64,000 nucleotides of DNA from Citrus sinensis (taxonomy: Eukaryota > Streptophyta > Magnoliopsida > Sapindales > Rutaceae): the NCBI RefSeq assembly GCF_022201045.2, contig NC_068559.1:28465501-28529500 (forward strand), in the 5' to 3' direction. Position 1 is the stretch's first letter; each line of letters starts with the position of its first letter. The notes beneath the pieces were generated by a model. The model was not told the origin of the DNA, ran no database searches, and was given only the letters and a program-made list of their open reading frames with translations. Position numbers and translations under genes: made by a program. Below are positions 58,930 through 64,000 of this stretch, piece by piece.

Positions 58930-61566
58930 TATGCACACACATATATATGAATTTGTAGACGTGGATGTCCTTACTTTTTTTAGTATAAACACGTTATTAA
59001 ATTATATAATTTAATATAATCAATATTTAATTTATTATAAAATTAAATTATATAATTTAATAACATGTCTCTACTCTTGCATGAAAGGAAAAAAATAATG
59101 ACCCCTACATGAGAGGTGAACACCATATATACGTCCATGCATGAACTTCATAACATTTTCTCAGCATAATGTTATAAAATAAGCACCATTTTATTTGTTT
59201 ATTTATTTTCTACCCTCTCCTATTCTCAATTTATTTTAATGGATCGATTTACGAATTAACAATTGAATAGCAGATATATTGTAGCTTTAGACCTCTTGTC
59301 AGCATTGGAAATGAAAAGGAGTTATAGGGTTTGTGAAAAACCAGGCAAATCTTTTGAACTCTGTCGGAGCCAAAACATTGATATGCATGCAACAGAATAA
59401 TGTAATAATGTAGACCGAGCATGTGCGCACTGACGTCTGTTCGTGTTTACAGTCTTTATATTTTCTAATTTTTTTTTTCAATTCAAGTGTTTGTATTTTG
59501 AAATTTGGAGTGTTATTGATAGGCGTAAAGAGCTAGGCAATAGGCATAAGATAAGAGTTCACTGTGACTTTGGCAACGTGTGGTGGTCGGGCAGACGTGT
59601 CAATGGCTTTCAAAATTATAATGATTTCTCATTTATTTATTTTTTTTGTCACGAGTGTGTTACAACTATGGGAGATACCTTTAAACCCGTACCACAACTT
59701 AGATTAATTCCCGTTCGTACCGGGTCGACCTGTAAGGGATAAAATGCTTACCAAAGTGGTGACTTCATACAAGAGCGGGACTTGGATCCCTGACATCTCT
59801 TAAAGAGTCAGAGTGCCGAACCACTCACACTAACCAACTTTAATTAATTTCTCATTTATTTTCAGTATTGCCTCCGGTAAATAAATTTCTTTATGTGGAA
59901 ACTCTACTTATCCCTCTAATCGGGTTGTGCATTAATAAATATTTTTTTTTATACAAACACACCATTTAATTATGCGACTTAATAAAATTAATAAAAATAT
60001 ATTATTAAAACACATAATTTAAGAGTATATTTACATTAATAAAAAAAAAAAGACATCAACGCCTGAAAATAATTATATATATACATGCACGTTATATTCT
60101 GATTCGGAAGTCCAAGATTAAAGATAACAAATTGGTTCAAGAAGTCAACCAAATTGCTCAAAGGAATTTGCTTTTGCTGAAGGACCAATTCCTCTTCTTC
60201 AAAAAAAGCTAGTAAAGAATTAGTTGATTTATTCTAATCTTTTCAATGACAAGACAATTTTTTTCAGAAAAGCATTTCTGTTAATGATCGAATAGAAGTT
60301 TTGACATTCCTTAAAAATTCTATTCCTAATAACATTTTCTATTCGACAGAAAGCTCGGCGAAATGTTGAAGGCTGAGTTGCTCCAAATTCACTAAATAAT
60401 TGGTGATCATATGAATTGGGATATAAACTAAATTATTCAAATAAATATTCTTGACGTAAAATATATTGCCAAACTCTTCTATTTTTTTATTTTATTTTCG
60501 TTTGGTGTTTAAAACACTTGGCGGTTTTAGTTTGGTAGCATAGTTGCCAAATAGTAGAACTTAAAAGAGCCCAAATGAGCAGTTAGATGTTAATTATAAT
60601 TGATGAGTAGTTGATTAATATCAACTGCCAAATACAAAATCAAAAACTAAGCAATGATAAACATAGTGTCGAACTTTTCAGGGGAGGAGCTAATTTCTTG
60701 CTCAGTTTTTCTTCATTTCGCATTCAAGTTTACGGTCCAAAGTTGACGGGTATTTTTGCTTGAAAGTGGAGCTGCAGCTAGGCAAGAAACTGATCTCATG
60801 AAAAGAAAAATGGACATAATTATTTAGCAAGCTGGGAAAAACTAGTGATTGTTGCCATGTGATACTCGTCTTTTAATGTTATTGATGTAATTGCCCTGGG
60901 GGTCCATTTTCCCGCCATGTTTGTTTGACTTCACGTTTAGATGATCCGCCTGTACCTCTTAATTTTAATTTCTTCTGCTAATTAAGATCTTGTGGGGGGA
61001 ACGAAACAAGGAAATAAAAATATTCTTTTGTTTTGTATCTTGGATTTTTTTGACATTATGATAAGCTTTCTCCTCAAAAGCTGTGACTTGACTAAGCCAA
61101 AGCATTACGGTTCCCTCATCATTTTCCTTTTTCTTTCTCTTCAATGGTAATTAATATTTGAGAAAGTAAAAGCAAAACCGAAAAGGTCATGTTCTTCAAA
61201 GAGAAAAGCTTTCCATACGGACCATTGATTGTACAATCACTACCACACGAATTCTTTTCAATTTTAATTTATTTTTTAAATCATGAAAGGAGTCAATTGT
61301 TGACCATTAATCTCTTTCATTTTGCTTTTGGGACAAAAAAAAAAAAAATCAAATAATCCATACAATTAGGGTTCGCATACTTAAAATTATCGGCGCCATT
61401 TAGATATAATTTAGTCAATCCAATTAAAGACTTACTCGCAAGAAGTTAGTTGTAAGATTAGAGTGGTTACTCATAATTTACTTCCATCAGAATTAAAGTT
61501 CCGAGTCTTTATTGATATCTCTCTTTTAAATAAAAATAAATTTTATTAACTGAAAGTGCATTAAGT

Positions 61567-63230
61567 TAGCGTTTATTTTTTGGATTGAAGTGAGAATCCT
61601 ATGATTGGGAGTGTGGAGTGGGAGTGGGAGTAGGTTGTTTACTTACACTGGAATTGAAGCATGAAATGGAGATCAGAATCCAATTTATGTGTTTACTTTG
61701 TCTTGGATTGGGAGTAAATAGTTTCAAATTATAATTTTATCCTTATTTAAAGAATTATAGTTTTTAATTACAAAACTAATAAAAAATATATTTAATGAAT
61801 AAATTTTTTTTATTATATTTGTAAATTTATAATAATTATTAATATTCTTAATTATGAACATCACATTTTTTTATTAATTTTAATTTTAATATAAAATGAA
61901 ACATTATTTTATTTAATATGATTATATTAAATTTAAATATAATTATATTAAATTTATTATTATATAAAATAATAATATAATATTATTTAGTACAAAATTA
62001 ATATTTTCTTAGAAAAAACTATTTATTATTATTAATTATTAATATTAAATAAATATAGTACTATTATTTTTAAAATAAATATAATAATATTATATTTATT
62101 AATTATCTATTAATATAATGATATTATTTTTAAATAATTTTAACTTAGAATCAAATTATTATTTAGTTAAATATAATAATATTATTCAAATAAATATAAT
62201 ATTATTTTTATTTTATTTTATTAATTATAAAATATTAAATTAAATTAAATTATTAAAAAAAATAGAAAACATTAAATCCACTCCCACTCCCCACTCCAAA
62301 AATAGGTGGGGCCTACGGAGTGAGATTCCCAATCCCTCCCCAATTTAATAAAGTAAGGTAGCGTTTACTTTTTGGATTGGATTATGAATACTGAGGAGTG
62401 GGAATCCTAGGATTGGGAGTGTGGAGTGGGAGTGGGAGTGGGAGTAGGTTGTTTACTTACACTGGAATGGAAGCATGGATTAGAGATCAGAATCCAATTT
62501 ATGTGTTTACTTTGTCTTGGATTGGGAGTAAATAGTTTCAAATTATAATTTTATCCTTATTTAAAGAATTATAGTTTTTAATTACAAAACTAATAAAAAA
62601 TATATTTAATGAATAATATTTATTTTATTATATTTGTAAATTTATTATAATTATTAATATTCTTAATTATGAACAATAAATTATTAATTTTAATACAAAA
62701 TGAAACCTTATTTTATTTTATTTAATATAATTATATTAAATTTATTATTATATAAAATAATAAAATAATATTATTTAGTACAAAATTAATATTTTCTTAG
62801 AATAAACTATTTATTATTATTAATATTAAATAAATATATTACTATTATTTTTAAAATAAATATAATAATATTACATTTATTAATTCTCTATTAATATAAT
62901 AATATTATTTTAAAATAATTTTAACTTAGAATCAATGCAACTTATTATTTAGTTAAATATAATATTATTATTCAAATAAATATAATAATATTTATTTTAT
63001 TTTATTAATTATAAAATATTAAATTAAATTAAATTAAAAAAAATAAAAGGGTAAAAAAGGGAGAGGTGGGAGTGGGATTTCCACTCCCTTCCCATTTAGA
63101 GGAAGTAAACGCTGGAGTGGGAAGAATCAACACTCCTCACTCTCACTCCAGCAAGTAAACACAACATAAACACTGAAGTGGGAAGAATCCACACTACTCA
63201 CTCCCACGCCAAAAAATAAACACAGCATAA
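61567..63230. mobile_element. Tandem pair of related AT-rich TIR elements (about 790 and 870 bp)
   Basis: Two copies start near 61567 (GCGTTTATTTTTTGGATTGA) and 62361 (GCGTTTACTTTTTGGATTGG). Both continue with GATTGGGAGTGTGGAGTGGG, GTTGTTTACTTACACTGGAA and TGTGTTTACTTTGTCTTGGA, then a long A/T-only interior and an end rich in CCACTCCCACTCC. The right border (CACTCCCACGCCAAAAAATA then AACAC) is the inverse of the left start, and an inner inverted end (AAGTAAACGCT) lies near 63112. No protein frame is present. I infer non-autonomous transposons inserted side by side or duplicated in tandem. Confidence 0.7.
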
Positions 63231-63912
63231 GAGTTTGACTCAAAATTAATCGCAAGTATTTGGACTACACCCATAAATTAGGATACTTAGAGGGAGAGGG
63301 AGAGACTAGTAGATTTAACCTGTCACTTGGAAAAGTAAAGATGATTAAAGCAGAAAGCTTGTTGGACAAAAAATATCACTATGATGAGATTGATAAAGCT
63401 TGCAAGTAAAAAGGGTCAAAAAGACCTTTTTAGTTTGAATAATGCAAACTGACCATCATGTTAACCATGAACGTAGCAATATCCTGTAGCTTTTCCTCCG
63501 GTTTGAAATTAAATCTGTCTTTAAAGAAAGACTCGGCTGGTTGATTGGGATGGGGGCGTCCAAAGTAACATCTTCAATCAACACAACTAATCAACTAAAA
63601 TAATATGATTTCTCTCAATACATGTTGATCAAATTCATCATTACTTCCTTGACCAAACCATATATATGAGTTGTTGAGCTATTTGATTCCAGATGCAATT
63701 TTGATTTTGCTTCCTTCTAGATTCTTAACGTTAAAAAGGGGAAGAGGAAAAAAAAGAAAAAGAAAAAGAAAAAGGGAGTTGGGTTTTAGAGACAGAGCAT
63801 GTGGAAAAATTTGTATTCTTATTATGAAAGAAAAATGGAGCTTCCAAATTACTTTATTATATCTCTGTTTAACATAACAGTGCAACAGATGAAAGTTGGA
63901 GTTCATTTACTT

Positions 63913-63966
63913 TTACTTAATACTTTCGAGCTCTTGGGTCTTGTATGACGCTTGTGATGGCATATC
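63913..63966 (-). CDS. Possible terminal exon of a gene extending beyond the right edge
   Basis: On the minus strand, TTTGTGCAG at 63967-63975 is a good acceptor preceded by a pyrimidine-rich tract. It is followed by 17 codons (DMPSQASYKTQELESIK) and TAA. The upstream exons would lie outside the window, so nothing else supports it. Confidence 0.2.
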   Translation of the reverse strand, partial: DMPSQASYKTQELESIK

Positions 63967-64000
63967 CTGCACAAAGAAAAATACAAAACATAGTTGGTGA

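Larger units (their letters stand above)
58051..63912. other. Intergenic region to the right of the LRR1-like gene
   Basis: The first 200 to 300 bases are the LRR1-like promoter. The rest is AT-rich with inverted-repeat fragments (for example 58985-59075, where TTAAATTATATAATTTAATA appears in both orientations), a TA tract and the large tandem elements at 61567-63230. No coding frame is accepted. Confidence 0.55.

Noticed and set aside
59690-59850. Possible retroelement fragment (ACCGGGTCGACCTGTAAGG...)
   Set aside because: It looks like a piece of a dispersed repeat, but I found no primer-binding site, polypurine tract or protein frame to support a class.
1-64000. CRISPR arrays, operons, prophage or integron features
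   Set aside because: The window is eukaryotic nuclear DNA with spliced genes. The repeat arrays seen are transposon subterminal palindromes or microsatellites without spacer structure.

Overview
This window is plant nuclear DNA from a eudicot. It is AT-rich, its genes are split by GT-AG introns, and every confident gene is closest in my memory to an Arabidopsis-type family. The protein style would fit a woody malvid or sapindalean such as Citrus, but that is an impression, not a measurement. It holds seven intact or near-intact cellular genes, one tRNA gene, one broken cellular gene, one complete 8.25-kb Mutator-like DNA transposon (MULE) and many small AT-rich repeats.

Layout. A tRNA-Gln(UUG) gene lies about 100 bp upstream of a peroxisomal dienoyl-CoA isomerase gene with a C-terminal AKL signal (2419-3706). 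An AT-rich stretch with a long palindrome follows. Next is a glycerophosphodiester phosphodiesterase gene in eight exons (7609-10100), whose 3' flank is duplicated in tandem. A largely empty stretch leads to a NAC transcription factor of the NAC083/VNI2 type (19170-20106). On the minus strand, a two-exon gene for an 87-residue basic plant protein (26236-24459) carries a 72-bp perfect tandem duplication over its stop codon and an insertion-like element in its intron.

The MULE spans 30856-39108, with terminal inverted repeats and a perfect 9-bp target duplication. It carries two convergent genes: a DUF1985/Ulp1-type cysteine protease gene on the plus strand and a mudrA-type transposase gene on the minus strand. 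The transposase frame is broken by a single TAG. Near each end, inside what looks like a 5'-UTR intron of each gene, there is an array of short palindromes. The arrays differ in sequence but share the core GACA-N-GCGC-N-TGTC. This is the most unusual structure in the window.

Right of the MULE are a frameshifted relic of an egg-cell-secreted (EC1/ECA1, prolamin-like) gene, an unassigned minus-strand open segment of distinct composition (41896-42201), the 14-exon gene for mitochondrial pyruvate dehydrogenase E1 beta (42698-46189), an 11-exon BAR-domain/proline-rich protein gene of the At2g33490 type (49283-54770), and a minus-strand gene for a short secreted leucine-rich-repeat protein with 72-bp LRR exons (58050-56323). 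The last 6 kb is AT-rich and contains a pair of large tandem related elements (about 61.57-63.23 kb). The cellular genes are independent transcription units with no shared pathway apparent. All exon boundaries were found by hand from splice signals and reading-frame continuity, not from transcripts.
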